From positions 22,673,001 to 22,737,000 of the forward strand of contig JAJNNQ010000018.1 in the NCBI GenBank assembly GCA_027886175.1: a stretch of DNA of 64,000 nt. The letters run 5' to 3'. Positions 1-11,559 of the stretch are shown piece by piece. The notes under the pieces are model-generated. The model saw only the letters and a program-made list of their open reading frames with translations. It made no database searches and was not told where the DNA came from. This stretch comes from Phylloscopus collybita (taxonomy: Eukaryota; Chordata; Aves; Passeriformes; Phylloscopidae). A program made the position numbers and the translations under genes. Every line of letters starts with the position of its first letter. Within the stretch, counting starts at the first letter, position 1.

Positions 1-646
1 CGGGGCTGCCCCGGCTCGGTAGCCGAGCGCCGCAGGTTGCATCCGGACAGCACTTGACCAGCTGTTTTGTATATTTTCTAATTTCGTGCAGAACGGGTCA
101 GCGGTCATAGAGGTAATCTGTAGATCCGTGGCTTTAAGGGATAAATTAGAGCATTGGATTTGATCCGTATTGCAGTGGATTAGAGCAACCTCTCCCCCCT
201 CCCCTTCTCCTCCTCCCACCCCTCCTTTCCAATTCACTCCCCCCTCCTCCAGCACCACCTTTTTTCCTCTCATGCAATACCAAAACTGACCCTGTCTGGC
301 AGAGAGACTCTGCTAGGCGAACAGAGCAGTGCTCACATCTCCAGCACACCGCGGGAGCCGCCTCTCCCCTTTCAGCCGCTGCAGCCCCTCCGGGGCACCG
401 CTGCTGCAAGTTCCCCGGAGGCTGGCGCCGGGGCCGGGGTGTCTCCTCCGGGAACCGGGGAGCGGTCGCTGCCCACGGGCTGTCCCTTTGCCTCGGCCCG
501 GCAGGGGCCGTGGGGCGGCGGCGAGGGAGAGCGGCCCCCGGAGGGCATTTCCCGGAGGCAGCGGGGCCGAGACCCGGCAGGAAATGGAAGGATGAAGTGT
601 GCAGCCGGAGCGGTGATGTTCCTTCTCTCCTTGCTTTCCCCCGCAG
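1..646 (+). promoter_or_regulatory. ZDHHC22: GC-rich promoter / 5' region of ZDHHC22
   Basis: The segment is rich in G, C and CpG, most strongly at 345-600, in contrast to the AT-rich DNA that follows. It lies directly upstream of the ZDHHC22 start codon, so it is best read as a CpG-island promoter with a 5' noncoding exon. A long pyrimidine tract occupies about 188-265. A strong splice acceptor (pyrimidine run, then CCCGCAG) ends at 646, which suggests that an upstream noncoding exon is joined 14 nt before the ATG. A possible donor, GAG followed by GTAATC, lies near 111-118. The transcription start site cannot be fixed from sequence. Open frames across this stretch on both strands are composition artefacts. 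Confidence 0.6.
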
Positions 647-660
647 GAACGTAATCCGCA

Positions 661-1219
661 ATGCTAGTTCTCAGGTTGCTCAATGTTGTCGCTCCAGCCT
701 ACTTCTTGTGCATCTCCCTAGTGACCTTCGTCCTCCAGATCTTTGTCTTCATCCCCAGCATGTTCAGAGACCTTTCCACCACCCCACTTTTCTCGCCTGC
801 TCTGCTGCATGGGGCCCTCTTCCTCTTCCTCTCAGCTAATGCCCTGGGCAACTACGTCCTTGTCATCCAGAACTCCCCCGAGGACTTGGGCAAGGACTTA
901 AACTTGGGCAAAGGAGCCGAAGTGGCAGACTGGCTGGATGGAAGCAGGGCCCCTGGCTCAGCCTTGCCCAGCACTCACTTCTGTAGACTGTGTGCCAGAG
1001 TCACCCAGAGGCATGACCACCACTGTTTCTTCACAGGGAACTGCATCGGGAGCAGAAACATGCGAAACTTCATCATGTTCTGCCTCTACACCTCCCTGGC
1101 TTGCCTTGACTCCTTGGTGGCAGGCATGGCTTACATTTCTGCTACTCTTTCCATGTCCTTTGCGGACCCACTGGCCTTCCTCACTCTTCTGCCTCACTCC
1201 ATCAGCCAGTTCTTCTCAG
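661..1219 (+). CDS. ZDHHC22: ZDHHC22 coding exon 1: DHHC palmitoyltransferase, residues 1-187
   Basis: Probable palmitoyltransferase ZDHHC22, which transfers palmitate from palmitoyl-CoA to cysteine thiols at the ER/Golgi membrane; the BK channel is a reported substrate of the mammalian protein. This exon encodes hydrophobic segments at about residues 10-32, 45-68 and 138-165. The catalytic motif D119-H120-H121-C122 (Cys codon at 1024-1026) is followed by GNCIGSRNMRNF. The cysteine-rich domain is degenerate: C108 and C111 are visible, the usual earlier CxxC is absent, and DHHC is followed by F rather than P. The ATG at 661 gives the MLVLRLLNVVAPAYF start typical of the family. The exon ends in TCAG followed by GTAAGG, splitting a Gly codon after its first base, and joins 5403. 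The spliced product is 274 residues; from memory the human protein is about 263, and the extra length appears to lie in the linker around residues 72-104. Confidence 0.95.
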
Positions 1220-4200
1220 GTAAGGACTCCTTGCTCAGAGATGAGGAGCATGTTCCTCCTCTAGGGCTCCTGGGATGGGGGGACCTGATTTTCTTTGGAT
1301 AGCCATATGTGTGGAGGCATGGCATGGAAATGGGCAAGAGGGGCAATTGGCCTTCTTTGGAGGCTACAGCCAGCCTTTTCAAATGATTTTGCTTCACCTG
1401 AAATAGAAGCTGGGACCCACTCCAGGTTGCATCCATAGCTATATTCCCAATGCATTGGGCTCTGGAAAATGCCCCATAAGCAACTTGGTGTAATAGAGTT
1501 ATCTCTTGTGCAGGACATGTGCTGTAATTAGACAGAGGTGATGGATTTCACTGCAGGTATGGGGGATCTTTTGCCTGTCTTACAGGTAGAGGTGGGAGGT
1601 CCTGTAGGCTTTTGTACCCTACAAATCTGTAGATTCCCCATATCCCAGCAGGTATATCTTACCCAGGTCCACTCCCTTCACTGTCACCCACCTTCTGCCT
1701 CCTGGCAGTGCAAACTTACTGAGATCTTTTCATCCTTCCAGAACAGGAGAATTGGGGTTCAGGCAACAGAAACGGAGAGAGGAGTTAATGTGACATGATT
1801 AGCTACCTGTCTTGTGACCCTAGTCTGGGACACAAGTCCACAGAGAACCAGGGGAAATTCTCTGTGCTGCTCTTTGCAAAAACTCCACACTAAAAGCAAA
1901 TACCCCTTTCTCCTTGCTACCATTCCTTACCCTTCTTTCTACTTCTTCTCCTTTCCCTGCCCTCCCTACCTTTCTGTAAATCTCCACAACCTTTCTCCTT
2001 CCCTCTCCTGATTTTGCTCCCATAACTCATCCTCTGCTTTTGCAGAGCAAGAAGCCTTGCCTCTTCACCTTTCAACACACGCTCAAACTCTCCAACCTCA
2101 ACCCTTTCTCTGACCAAACCCAAGAGTTAGACAGATCTTGACCTCAGAGAAGGGATTATGCAGACAGCCTAGACTGTCACTCTACCCTGAGAGCGACTGC
2201 AGAAAATTGCCATCTCTCCCCTATGCTCCTGCCTCATACACTTACATCAGCTCTTACTAGACTAAAATTGGTATCCCATATATTTTAGCTTTGCAGGTTC
2301 GGCTGAGCTTAATAAGAAGGGAGACTGTTTTGGCTTGTGCACTGTCACCAGAAGTGTTGATTAAGATCGGAGTGTGGAGACTCCACTGCTGGGAACACAG
2401 GAGCCAGAGAGGCCCCAGCTTGCTTTTCAGATTCCAGATTGGGTTGCCATCTGAAAACAAACAAATATCTCTTTACTTGGCAAATTTGCAGATTTGTCAT
2501 GGTAATCACTGAAAGACAATAAACATGAAATCCTGCCATGACATTTTTACAGAATCATTTTTCTAACTAGAAATTTTTTTGTAAATAATGTTGCATGAGC
2601 TTTACTAGCATTAAAAACACTGGGAATGATTTTCCCCTGTGCCTAAGCTCTGCTCAGCACAGCAGTCTGGGAGGGAGAGCAGGGATATGGGAGGAGATTA
2701 TCAAGGAATTAGTTCTCTCTGATTCTGAGGGCTCATCTGCACAGAGGTGGGTCCTGGCATGTATTTGCAGAGACACTGAAGTGCCCCAGCTCTGGTGGCA
2801 GTCAGTGGTGCCGAGTCAGCACGTGGGCAGTATATGAGTGGGACACAATGGGGCAGAGCTAAGAACCAGAACACCCTTGAGAGGCAGCAGCTCCAGCAGC
2901 TCCCACCAAACCTTCACTGAGAGGAGAACTGCTGCCTCACACAGCAAGACAGAGGCATGTGGTGTCTTGATTGCTTGGGAGGAAGGGCCTGTTGGGTTTC
3001 TACCTGCACGTTTAAACTCCATTTCAGGAAAGAAAAACAATCTTGAACGGTTACCTGGAAGGGTTGCTCACACAGTATTTTTCAGCTAATGTAACTATTA
3101 CTTAAGGGTTATTTTATGATCGAAACAGAGGACTGCAATAGCAGGGGAAAAAAAAAAAACCCTTTATCTTTCTTCTTCTCCATCATGCCCACAGTACTGC
3201 AGAAGTAGTAAAGGAGGATGAAGGGTTAATCTGCTGATCTTATGTCAACTAAGTGTTCCCTGCTTTCATACTGGGAAAGTTTTCAACTGGCTCATTCTGC
3301 CCAGACTGTACTCAGGCATGGATTTCAGAACCTGACCTGAAGTTGATAGTTACAGCTTACAACACAGCTTTTCTGGCATGGATAATACATGGCAATATAA
3401 GCTTGAGATCACACTGGGTCACTTAGAGCAAAAAAGAATCTGATACTAAAAGAGACTGTGGGGATGAGGGGCAAATGGAGAGCACTACTGTGAACACTTC
3501 ATATTGGACCACACAAAATAAATTATAGAAACTGCTTTATGTAGGTAGCTTGAAGAAAAGGTTAAAAAAAATCATGTATCTGAAGAGGATTGCTGAGAGG
3601 TGCTTAATATTTTCAAGGAAAACAAGGGTAATTACTTCCTGAATGTTGAATTTCATCAAGTCAGATAAATAAAGCTTATAGGTGCCTTTCAAAGGGTCTA
3701 AAGAAAATGTCTCTCTCAATTTCCCATCTCAGTATTAGCTGTAGGAAAAAAAAAAACCCAAATGACTGTCACACTCTTGTCCGGTAAAAGAGGGACAGAG
3801 AATCCAGTATTTGGCTCTGGGCTTCCTACCTGGTAGATGAAGTTATCCTGACAGAATTGGTATGAGGATTTGTCATTGTCCTAAGGGGCTTGTTCTTCTC
3901 TTGCTGTGTTGCATACGGAGCCCACTGAGCTGAATGGGATCTAATAAGAAGGGAAAGATGACATTGCATTTAGGAAGAAAACTGAATGATTCCTGCACCT
4001 TTTTTAAGTGAAGACAGTCTCTCTACAGCTCAAGGCTGTAGTCAGTGTCCTTACGAATTATCCTCAGAGGAGCCTGCCCCAGTCTTTCACTAACAGCACT
4101 GCCAGGTGGAAAAGATGGGATTCAGAGATTGCAGAATCAGGTGATACCACCTAATCCAGCTTTCTGCATAAGGGAATCAAGAGATGCATATCCAGTCACC

Positions 4201-5402
4201 CTTCTGTTGAACTTAAAACCTGAAGCACCCATGTACCTCTTTCAGGCAGCACACCTCTACTGTCCATGCAATCCCTGATCTATCGCAGTTGGTCTTGTAG
4301 GGCCCATGGTCTTCCAGAGGAACAGAAGCATGTGAGAACTTTTTTATTTCTAAACCTTATAGGAGCCAGTGAAAAGATATCAGCTATTTATGCCAGTAGT
4401 GACACTTCAATATTCATATTTACACTTCCTTTGTGTAAATACGCCTGTGTGTAAATATGGGTGTTTAATAATATACCAATATGCACAAAATACATGCATA
4501 AACATCATATGGGCACACAGAGAATATTACAATAATGGGTTTAGATCTGCTTACACACTGAAAGGTCACTCAGTTACACCTGCTGTTTTAATAATATTTT
4601 CCAGAAGGAGTTCTAAAATCATTGTAGAGGAAAGGGCCTACTGAATATTTTTATTCAAATATATTCATCACAAATAAATATTAAACCCCACCAAGTTGAA
4701 TTAGGAGCTTCAGATATTCAAAGTATTTTGAGTATTTTAGCAGCAGCTAGAAAGGATTTTGGATTGTATTTTAGAAAGGTTTCTTTCTTGCATTCACATG
4801 GAAACTGCCTTGCCCCAAAGGAAGGAAAATCATTACTGATTTATTTTTCTCTTTAAACATATATATATATACACACATATGTATATATGTATATATATGC
4901 CCACATATAGTAGAGACAGAGAAAAAAAGAAATCCAAAATATTTCTGCCTTGTGTTAATACAAACAGCAAGGTTTCTAGAAGGGTCTACATGCTGTAAGA
5001 TCCACTTGTCTTTTCAAAATCCTAGAAATCTTAGATTCCCTGTCATGAGCAGGTAAATCCTTAAATAAATTAATCATTGTTCAGAATAGTGCTAGAGACT
5101 TACAGATATGCTTTGCTTCTGGCTGAATTTGTCCCTGTAATCTAGATCCTCACATTAACAGCAAAAGGATAAGTGTACAAGAGACCATATCATTTTAATA
5201 TTTCCACAGCAGATGCATTGCATCAGACTCTATGAAGGAAATAATTTAATGTAGTTAGAGCAACCAGCCTATCTTGTTCCTACCTCTCCACTTGTGCCCA
5301 GAGAAAACAGGTGGTTTGTTGGTTCCTGGGGCTGTGTTACACTGCATGTGGGGTGTGTCTAAGCTCTTTCTTTTATTGTCCTCCCTCCCTCCTGGTTTTC
5401 AG
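1220..5402 (+). other. ZDHHC22: ZDHHC22 intron between the coding exons
   Basis: The boundaries are a GTAAGG donor at 1220 and a pyrimidine-rich acceptor ending in TTTTCAG at 5402. Splicing restores the reading frame across the split Gly codon, which supports both edges. The intron is about 4.2 kb and mostly unique-looking. It has pyrimidine-rich DNA near 1900-2110, short A runs near 3150 and 3747, and a TA/CA microsatellite at about 4858-4900. No second gene is visible inside it. Confidence 0.9.
4858..4900. repeat. (TA)n/(CA)n/(TATG)n microsatellite
   Basis: A compound dinucleotide tract of about 43 bp in the ZDHHC22 intron alternates TATATA, ACACAC and TATGTATA units. Nothing suggests a function. 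Confidence 0.85.
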
Positions 5403-5668
5403 GAGCTCTCCTTAGCTCTGAGATGTTTGTTATCCTCATGCTCTACCTCTGGCTTGGGATTGGACTGGCCTGCGCCGGCTTCTGCTGCCACCAGATGCTG
5501 CTGATCCTGCGTGGGCAGACACGGTACCAGGTGCGGAAAGGGATGGTGGTAAGAGCCCGGCCCTGGAGGGAGAACCTGCAAGAAGTCTTTGGCAAGAAGT
5601 GGCTGCTAGGACTTCTCATCCCTGTGCAAAACGTGGAGAGTAGCTACCGTAGGCAGAAAGAGAAATAA
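5403..5668 (+). CDS. ZDHHC22: ZDHHC22 coding exon 2: residues 187-274 and stop
   Basis: This exon completes the split Gly codon, reads ALLSSEMFVILMLYLW and continues in frame with exon 1 to a TAA at 5666-5668. It encodes the last transmembrane segment, about residues 194-217, rich in L, G, A and C. The cytoplasmic C-terminal tail follows and contains GQTRYQVRKG and a basic, aromatic stretch around RPWRENLQEVFGKKWLLG. Both match the C-terminal tail I know for ZDHHC22. The splice acceptor is a clear pyrimidine tract followed by CAG. The stop codon lies inside an AATAAA hexamer, which is unusual. Confidence 0.95.
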
Positions 5669-5669
5669 A
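5664..5669 (+). promoter_or_regulatory. ZDHHC22: poly(A) signal AATAAA overlapping the ZDHHC22 stop codon
   Basis: A canonical AATAAA spans the TAA stop at 5666-5668. Whether it is used is unknown. If it is, the 3' UTR would be only about 10-30 nt. A GT-rich stretch (GTGCGGGTGTGCGC) follows at about 5676-5689, which is the kind of downstream element cleavage factors favour. Confidence 0.4.
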
Positions 5670-5811
5670 ATCCCCGTGCGGGTGTGCGCATCCCACGCAC
5701 ACAACACCTTCCCTGTTCCCTCCTGCTGTCTCCTGGATCACTACAGAGCTGGGCTACTCCATCTCTTGGGATTGCAGCCACCGTGGGAGGAAAGGATGGG
5801 CTACCAAACAG

Positions 5812-5817
5812 AATAAA
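5812..5817 (+). promoter_or_regulatory. ZDHHC22: second poly(A) signal AATAAA of ZDHHC22
   Basis: A canonical AATAAA lies 144 nt past the stop codon and would give a 3' UTR of about 160-175 nt. It is the conventional candidate for the transcript end. More distal signals cannot be excluded. Confidence 0.4.
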
Positions 5818-8800
5818 TTTAGCATATTAACATGGAAATCACAAACCATGTAGGTGAGATACTGCAGCTTAGTAGTCACATCACTGCACCTGTGTATGTG
5901 GCAACAGTCTTTGAACTAGCAGAAAACTTAGTCAGACCCTCCTGTGGCTTCCTGTATGAATCCCCCAGTCCCCAGCCCCATTAGTCACCCTATGTAGTCT
6001 TAAAAACTGCAGCAGGAGCCTGGGCTGTTGTGGAAGACTCTAAAAATGGTGTCTAGTCTTTGGAAAGGTTTTGTGGAGTGCCTGCTTGGCTGTTATATAC
6101 TTGAGGTAAATTCACATGAGAGCATCATTCCAGAAGTGCTTGGACGGTGATCTCAGGTACTTGGTGTGATTCTTGGGATTGTCCTGTGCAGGGCAAAGAG
6201 TTAACTTTCAATGATCCTTGTGGGTCCCTTCCATCTCAAGATATGATTCTTGATTCACAATACTAACAAGCCCTTAATGACAGAACTGCAATGCAATCAA
6301 GCTGTCCTAGGAACAGGCTGTGCACATGGTTACATGGTTAATGCACCAGGTAAACCTTCTCTCCACAGGCTAGAAAATAAGGAGGAAAACAAAAAGAAAT
6401 TGAGAATTTGTCATTTCTGTTCTTGATCTGTTCCCTATACAATGACAGGTCAAGACTGTAGCTCTGTTACTTATTTTTAGCAATCCTTTGTCCAATGACA
6501 GAGTGCAGGCAAAGCTGCCCTTCTGACAGAGAGCAGCAAGCAAATAAATCATGGTCAGATGGAGGGACAAGGAGAGGAAATCACAAAGGTGAATGAAAAT
6601 GCTATGTTTGAGAAGCTGTGTGATGAGACAGGCTATGCATACTTGTGAGAGAGACAGAAGGAAATGTGGCCACACATCAAGCAGTTGGGAGGGTGCCAAG
6701 AGCATTGCTTGCTGTGTCAGAGCCCTGATGCATCATCCTCTCACAGGGGACACCTGCACCATTAGTGCTGTGAGGAGTTCAAAATCCCAGAAGACAAGGA
6801 GGTTTTCCAGCCCATCAGGGCAGTTCATTTTGCACTGAAACAAACAGAAGAATACTTTTCTCAGACGCCCCTGCCACACTTTAGTTACTGGCTCTCCAGG
6901 GCAATTCCCTCTCGCATTGCAGCAGAGGGGTAAAATCATCCATGTTAAAACTCCATTAAGGATGTTAATAGAATTACTACAGGGATTAATCAACTTCATG
7001 TGTCAGGTGTTTTTCAGCTGCAGCAGCAGCCCATTAGATCAGTGCTGAGATCCTATGCTTATAGATGCCTTAACAAAGGATACCATAAAATCTCTACCAG
7101 GATCATAGCACTAGATTCCCCAGCAGCTGCAATGAGAAACCTCTCTTTTGGCAAACTGCATCAGCTTATGTGGGCTGGATAGGAATCCATTGCTTCTCTC
7201 TAATAGGCTGGGGGTTATGCTGACAAGCTGTGAAAAATGTTATTTCCTCCTCAGAAAGGCTCTTGGTACGTTCCTGATAGTGGAACGCACCTTGCTTTTA
7301 TCCTTGTGTTTCTCACAAGCCAGAATGGAGTCACTCGTTCCTACAGGCTTTGTAACCTCCTTTGATTGCTTTGCACTTGAATACACATTTGAATCAATAA
7401 CAAACAAAGTCTGTTGGGATGAGCAGAGTAACCTTGAAAATATACTGGAAAAACCCTTAGCTGGATAACTAAAACATGGAGGATATACATCCTTCCACAC
7501 TGTGTGTGTTTGCGTGAACACACCGTTGTTTCCATGTGTAATATGCTGTATTTTCTCAATACAATACAAGGTATTGAACAATAAAAGGTATTCTGAGTTT
7601 TTACTTGAGCTGTATTGTGTTCCTGACAGTTAGCTGTCATTAGCTGTCTCTGTACATTTGTTACAGCACACACATGGATGTGTCAAAGCGAGAAATTAGG
7701 ATTTGTTTATTGCCTTTGCCAATAATTCATCATGTGATTTTTGACAAGTCCTTTCATCCTCCCTACTTTAATGTAATAACCAATCTAAAAATGCATCTAA
7801 TAACCAATTTGAAGATTCATTGTAATTTCTATTTATAAATTACACTACCAAAGTCATAGCTTGTCTACCCAAAGCTATGGGAAAATTAAGCTGTTATCAT
7901 CACCCACAAACAGCATCTCAACATAAATTTTTCCTTCCTGGCAAATGGTGTCAAGGTGAGCAGACAGTCACCTAGACACTGGAACCAGAGCCAGAGTCTC
8001 ATGCATACACTTCACCTTGGAAGGATTATTCTTGATCCACAGACTCACTGATTCAATTTTGCCACTTTTGTAGACTTAAAAACGACAGGCTTTCAACACT
8101 TCAGCCACCAGCAGAAATTATGGTTTGACATCTTTGCCCTCTGCTTTTGGCTTTTGAGGGACACTGCAGTCTTAGGCAGCTCATGGCACTTGGCACCTGA
8201 TGGCACAGGCTGTAAAGCTACTTAGGGCTGCACACTGAGAAGGGCAGAACAACTCAGAATTTCAGTGGGCCACTCTGCAAGGACAGAATCCATCCAGTAC
8301 AACATTAGTTGCCCATGAAGTCTGCACTCTCTTCACATCAGGGCTGGATCATGCTCGACCCCTATTTCAGGGTTACGACTGTCTGTCCTTACCACAAAAT
8401 TTCAGTCCTTGTGGAAGCACAGACAGATCCCAGTTTGAGTCACTGCAGCACAGTCATGCACAACTATTCTTCCTGTCAGACACCTGTGTTCTTGGCTGGA
8501 AATTGCTGCATCACCATTTTATGCAGCTAAATGGTTCATTTGCAGCAAACTACTGGCTTTCAGCAGTCATGGTGGGACTTTCAAATGGATACAGCCTTTA
8601 CAATTATGATCCTCTGAGATGGAAAGAGCAATAAAAATGTAACATTAGACTGACCCTATATATTGGCTTATTTCTCTGCTCATTCCCAAGTGTGCATGCT
8701 GCCCTGTTTGGGGTAGTGGTTCTGCAGGTAAGAGTATTTTTCTAATTAGTTAGCTGCCCTGACATCCCTTCCTTGTCATACCTTTCTATAATTACAGAAA

Positions 8801-10455
8801 TCCTTGGCAAAAAAATGTAACAGGGCTGAATAGAACCTTTGCTCTTAGCCATGATTTAGTAAAAGAAGGCTGAGCTCAACGGTGATGTCGCAAATTCTAA
8901 ATCTGTTCAATGGCTCTAACGTTTTCTAAGGATAAATAATAAAAGCTTCTCATCTTCTGTGCTTTAAGAGTAATTACTTACTATTTGCATTTCATTACAT
9001 AGCAGCTGCAATAGCAAATATATTTTGGAACATGATTTCTTGTGACAATGTCTAAATACTTGCGAAGTTTTTAAAAATAAAGCACTTGGGCTTCTCTGGC
9101 TTTGGAAAATTAGATGACCACCAGATTTCTTCTGTGGTAATGCTCATGGTTGATGTAAAAGCTCCCTGTTGCTAAAGACCTTGCACAGAAACCACTTATG
9201 TTTGCTTAGTGGCTTGTCTATTTTAAGTGTGACTATCTGAAAAAAATGGTGCCACTTCTAAGGTCTCAGAAGCCTTTGCAATGGCAGTATAGAGGAAATG
9301 AGGGGATGCAGCTCTGAAGTAAGCCAAAAATCTGTTTTTATGTACAGTAAGAATCTCATAAAAAGTAAGTAGTAGATGGTGTTCCTCTCCATACTGCACT
9401 ACCAGGTGGCCCTGAAGGCCTGTGTGCCAAAAGGTCTTCATTAGATATCCTTAGAGGATATAGAGTTAATGTAAAAGTTTTAAGGCTAAGGGAACATAGG
9501 AGAAAAGATGACGTGAAATCACATTTATCTTAAGAAATAGCCAGCTCAAGGGAGATGATCACAGTCTAAAAATACTTTCAAGGAGACAGACTGACTGAAT
9601 GAATGAATGAGAAGACTCATTAACTGTAAGGATATAGCTGGAGGAGGACAAGCAGTCCTGGACTGAAAGAAAAGCTGAGGTCGAGAGCAATCAGAGAAAG
9701 TGGCCCCAGTGAGAGCAGAAGTGATTTGATGTGTGTAGGGATGATGAGAGCCATCAGGCAGTATGAGGTATGACAATTCAAGTTAACTTCATCGATTGAT
9801 GGCTGAATAGACACAAAGATAGTTAAGAAAACTTATTGCTAATCACTTTCTACTCAAAAAACCTCAAAGCTCCAGCAGAGCCAAAAGAGTTTTTCTCTCT
9901 TGAACAGCAAATTATGTTACAAAAAGGGGATGCAAGGATAGAGACCATAAGCAGCAACAGCAGAGTCCACATAGTTCTCTCTGAGTTATTTAAAGACCAG
10001 CCAGAACTATCGTATCAGTTGGAATAAAGCAATGACCTACTTGTCCAATACAAATGAAGGGAGAAGAAAATTTAAACCCATGTGGAGTCTCTGTGTCCTG
10101 CTTGATATTCAAATCTATGGAAACATGTCAGACAACTTAAAAAAAACAAGATGGTCTTTCATAATGACATGTCCATGTGGGTTTTTTGATTTTCCAGCTC
10201 TTTTCTGGAAATCCAGGGGAATAAAGAATCCTTGGAGATTACACAAGATTATACAATCTTCTTATGGAGCCATCCTGGCAGCAGCCTTGTCTTCATTACA
10301 CCAAAGAGCTTTTAGCATTGGCTGTCCTACTGAATCTAGCTGTCAAGTGATGTCAGAGCTCCAGCATGCCAGTCCCATGTCTCTTAAGATTTTTGGAGCC
10401 AGATTTTTCTAGTCTGCCCAGATGTTTACAAATAAAAGTTGTAAGTTCTCAAGTG
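5818..10455. other. intergenic DNA past ZDHHC22, mostly unique-looking
   Basis: No exon or protein-like frame was recognised. One short CR1 3' tail lies at about 6163-6254. A small GAAT repeat occurs near 9595-9608. The remainder is AT-rich with no structure I can name. Confidence 0.6.
6163..6254 (+). mobile_element. CR1 LINE 3'-tail fragment
   Basis: The run resembles the 3' end of bird CR1: a GTGATTCTTGGGATTGTCC-like start, CCTGTGCAGGGC, then AATGATCCTTGTGGGTCCCTTCC, ending in ATATGATTCTTG. No reverse-transcriptase portion is present, so it is a strongly 5'-truncated copy on the + strand. A SINE sharing this tail is an alternative, but no tRNA-like head is visible. Confidence 0.75.
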
Positions 10456-11559
10456 TGTAGTGGGTTGACCCTGGCTGGACATCAGGCACCCACCAAAGCC
10501 CTCTATTACTCCTCTCTGCATCTGGGAAGGGGAGAGAAAATATAACAAAGGAAAGGTTCATGGGTTGAGATAAGCACTGGGAAAAATCACACACCAAATA
10601 CTGTCTCAGGTAAAAGAGATTTGAATTGGGGACATTAATTGAATTTATTACTAACAAAACAAGAGCAGAATGATAAGGAGTAAAATAAATCTTAAAAACA
10701 CCTTCTCCCCAGCCCTCTCTCCCCTCCTTCCTGAGATCTACCTCCTCCCCCCAGAGCAGTGCAGGGAGATGGGGAATGGGGGTTATGGTCAGTTCATCAT
10801 CACTCGTTATTTCTGCTGCCAACCAGGGAGAGGAGTCCCTCTCCTGCTCCAGTGTGGGGTCTCTCTCGTGGGAGACAATCCTCCACAAACTTCTCCAAAA
10901 TAAGTCCATCTCATGGGTAACAGTTCTCCATGAACTGCTGCAACATGGGTCAATCTTCCATGGGATATAGTCCTTTAGGCACAGCCTGATACAGTGTGGG
11001 TCCCCATAGGGTCTCAAGTCCTACCAGGAAACCTGCTCCAGCATGGGGTCCTCTCTCCATGTGTCTGCAGTCCCTGCCAGGAGCCTGTCCCAGCACAGGC
11101 CTCCCACAGGTTCACAGCCTCATCTCAGGCACCACCTGCTCTGGCGTGGGTCTCTGCCACAGGCTGCAGGTGGATCTCTGTAGCCCTGTGGTCCTCTCTG
11201 GGCTGCAGGGTGACAGCTGCCTCACCATGGTTGTCACCATGGGCTACAGGGGAACCTCAGCTCTGGCACCTGGAACACTTCCTCCCTCTGCTCCACTTGG
11301 AGCCCCGCAGAGTTGTTCCTGTCACGTATTTTCACCCTGCATTTCTCTAGCTGCAATTACATCTGCCCAACGACTTACTTTTTCTTCTCAAATACATTAT
11401 CACAGAGGTGTTACTATAATTCCTGATTGGCTCAGCCTTAGTAAGCAGCACATCCATCTTGGAGCTTCTTGGCATGGAGGAAGCTTCCAGCAGTTTCTCA
11501 CAGAAGCCACCCTGTAGCCTCTCCACTACCAAAACCTGGTCATGCACACTCAATATACA
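10456..11559 (-). mobile_element. ERV-type long terminal repeat, probably a solo LTR (reverse orientation)
   Basis: The unit runs from TGTAGTGGGTTGACCC to CTCAATATACA and has TG...CA ends. From memory it matches an abundant LTR-like repeat of songbird genomes that begins in the sense direction with TGTATTGGGTTTGCATGG; by that criterion it lies on the - strand. The interior at about 10845-11190 holds six to eight degenerate units of roughly 40-50 bp with the theme CTGCTCCAGCATGGGTCC and a GGGCTGCAGTCC-like part. No gag, pol or env frame is next to it, and no clean target-site duplication was found at these edges. Open frames on both strands here are products of the repeat. The family name is not secure. 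Confidence 0.7.

Noticed and set aside
146..839. Long frames on both strands upstream of ZDHHC22
   Set aside because: GC-rich promoter and 5' UTR; composition artefacts that overlap the true gene start.
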